From positions 68,269,741 through 68,333,740 of the forward strand of contig CM055096.1 of assembly GCA_029204225.1 (NCBI GenBank): a DNA stretch of 64,000 nucleotides, written 5' to 3'. This document shows, in pieces, positions 62,285-64,000 of the stretch. The stretch comes from Diphasiastrum complanatum (Eukaryota > Streptophyta > Lycopodiopsida > Lycopodiales > Lycopodiaceae). Every line of letters begins with the position of its first letter. Positions within the stretch are counted from its first letter, which is position 1. Made by a program: the position numbers and the translations under genes. The notes below the pieces were generated by a model. That model had not been told where the DNA came from, searched no databases, and saw only the letters and a list, made by a program, of their open reading frames with translations.

Positions 62285-63930
62285 TTACTCAAAACCAACT
62301 GCCCGATGTTTGTCACTAACTAAAATAGATCCAATAACAGGTAATGCAGGAAGCTTTGACGCAGCCGCTCCTGCAAATTGAGCTCGTTGAAGAATTGAAA
62401 TCGCCTGTGAACGTTGTAATGCTATAGAAATACGCTGGCGGTAGAAAGAAATAATGACGGAAGGTAAGGTAATGCTTTGTCCTTGGCGTTTCACCATAAG
62501 CTCCTCACATAAAGATAAAAAATCATTAAATTTCTTGTGAAGACAACCATAAGTTTCCAAGGAAAAAGGGATGAAATCTTCATCGGGTGCACGATCATTA
62601 TAATTTCATTCCTTTTCTTGAGTTGCTTGAGATGCAGTGGCCCCTTGCGTGGTGGAAGAACGACGAAGAAGGTCCTGACGAGAGGGATCAGCAATTACAA
62701 CATCTCGCAGAGTACGAATTCCATCGCGCGAGAGAACAAGGTCAACTCGTCATCGGGTAGATTGCGATGAAGGCCCTGGTAAAATGTGTGTTTGTTCTCG
62801 AACAACATGAAAGCCACTATCATGAGCAATAGCAGCCAGGGCATCACGAATGGAATCATGTGAAACAATACATTCTCCTCCTGATGGACAACGCATAAGA
62901 TGAGTACCCAAGGAATCCAATACATGCCCACATGAACACTTAGAGATACCAATTAACATTGGATGTGGAAGTCCCAATCTGATTCGAAGGGCAGTTATAA
63001 ACAAGTCATTATTGAGTCTCGATAGTGGAAGAACTGGACGTGCAACCAACCAAGCCCTAGCACCTGGACCAGCACAAGATAGAAGACGAGCTCGAACTAC
63101 ATCAGAAGGTGAATCTTTGATAAGTTGACCAAAGGAATAAGAGTGAAGATGCTCCATAATAGTCTTCTGAAAAACTCGTTGTTGATTTGTCACCAAAGAT
63201 TCAAAGGGAGGCACAAAAGGCTGTACAAGTGGTGAAAGTAAATCTCGAGCAGTGCGTAGAGCTTGTTGAAAAGCAAAATTACCAGTCTCCACATGAGCTA
63301 CCGTATCAAGAAGAAGAGGCTGGTTACCTTGCTGAAACCTGGAGACTAGTGCAGAGGCAATAAGAGCCCAACTTCCGAGAAAAGCAGCTGGTGCAATGGA
63401 AGCAGTAGATACAAGGCCAACACCACCAGAGGAAGCAGGAAGAGAAATTTGTTGCTTAGAAAACTGACCTTCACAAGTGTCAAAGGTTTTTGGCCCCAAA
63501 AGACGACCAAATACGCCCAATAAAGTATCATCAAAATCCCGAAGTAAGGATATTATATCAGGTGAAGGAGATACGCAATGTAGAAGATAGCTAGGACGTT
63601 GAGCAAAGCACTGAGTGAGAATTCCAAATGCAACTTGAGAATTTCCAAGCTTTGGCAACAAATCAGAATGTCGAGCAAATCCATCCAGAGCTTCTCGCAT
63701 AAATGAATTGACATATCCAGAAGAACCAATGGGAACACCCAAAGCCTTAATCCCAAGCTGAGGAGTAATGAAACGTTTAGGTAAGGAGAAATCTGCTGGA
63801 AGGCCTTTTGGGCACCAAGCAACGCACTTATCCTTGTTCACTGTAAGCCCAATAGAAGAAAGTTGAGCTCAGAAATGTAAAAAAGCAGGGACAACTTCAC
63901 TTGCAGGCCCCACAATATGAGTACCATGCG
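62285..63930 (-). pseudogene. non-LTR retrotransposon: RT thumb, zinc finger and restriction-like endonuclease
   Basis: One frame runs from about 63930 to 62285 with only three TGA stops (near 63868, at 62747-62749 and near 62610). It starts at the end of the RT palm (THIVGPASEVVPAFLHF) and continues LTVNKDKCVAWCPKGLP and GIKALGVPIGS through the thumb and SLPASSGGVGLVS. Near 62860-62945 lies CSCGHVLDSLGTHLMRCPSGG, a CXC...HXXXC finger, followed by SHDSIRDALAAIAHDSGF. After the TGA come RVDLVLSRDG and LRDVVIADP, the Asp residues expected of a restriction-like endonuclease, and the C-terminal FSLETYGCL. The YXDD catalytic site is not present: FSHG stands where it would be, close to the truncation. 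Confidence 0.85.
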
Positions 63931-64000
63931 AAAATATTTTGACCACCAATATTATGCATGCCAATAACTAGTCCACAAACTACTAATATTTTGACCACCA
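63931..64000. other. short direct repeat at the truncated end of the non-LTR element
   Basis: AATATTTTGACCACCA occurs twice, about 54 bp apart, replacing the RT sequence expected upstream. Confidence 0.55.

Overview
This is repeat-dominated nuclear DNA of a land plant. The evidence is nested Ty1/copia and Ty3/gypsy LTR retrotransposons, initiator-methionine tRNA primer sites, and a plant AP2/ERF transcription factor gene. A non-LTR element with a restriction-like endonuclease tail lies at the right edge. Tails of that kind are familiar to me from algae, bryophytes, ferns and other non-angiosperm genomes and are rare in flowering plants, so a fern or other non-flowering plant is my best guess (inference, low confidence). 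Only one gene looks intact and host-encoded: a DREB-type AP2/ERF factor at 60550-61350.

Layout. 1-13.3 kb: a mosaic of copia pieces in both orientations. It includes the LTR, leader and gag start of + elements, a long decayed Tnt1-like pol on the minus strand (5.1-8.2 kb), and a nearly continuous + integrase-RT-RNase H reading frame (9.37-13.3 kb) split by a 1.35 kb insertion. 13.3-24.1 kb: more LTRs, gag and integrase pieces, a 1.44 kb solo LTR with a 5-bp target duplication, and a minus gag-protease with a 130-bp CT array in its leader. 24.1-26.1 kb: no genes, but a diverged 30-bp-type repeat. 26.1-31.8 kb: a minus Ty3/gypsy element with two LTRs, gag only, and a 25-bp minisatellite in its leader. 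31.9-33.2 kb: a + copia gag-protease fragment. 33.2-38.2 kb: AT-rich DNA with an LTR-like piece, an unrecognised coding-like stretch and a foldback repeat. 38.2-42 kb: a minus copia element lacking RT. 42-44.3 kb: almost empty.

44.3-48.2 kb: two copies of the 5' half of one copia family joined head to head. 48.2-59.4 kb: a + Tnt1-like element (gag end to RT at 48.2-50.6 kb, RNase H and 3' LTR at 57.6-59.4 kb) with other material in between. That material includes a complete 2.66 kb non-autonomous LTR element at 50797-53458. It carries a fragment of the plastid isoprenoid gene ispD (MEP cytidylyltransferase), which is the most interesting single object here. Next come an unrecognised GC-rich QDQG-repeat coding remnant (54.3-55.4 kb) and another copia gag-protease fragment. 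59.4-62.3 kb: the ERF gene and its flanks. 62.3-63.9 kb: the 3' part of the non-LTR element, minus strand.

All transposon coding regions are broken by stops, frameshifts, deletions or inversions, so no autonomous element can be read from this window. The elements share features across families: the same primer site, a TATA box followed by CT-rich DNA in several LTRs, and a CACACGTGTG palindrome in the LTRs or leaders of several families.
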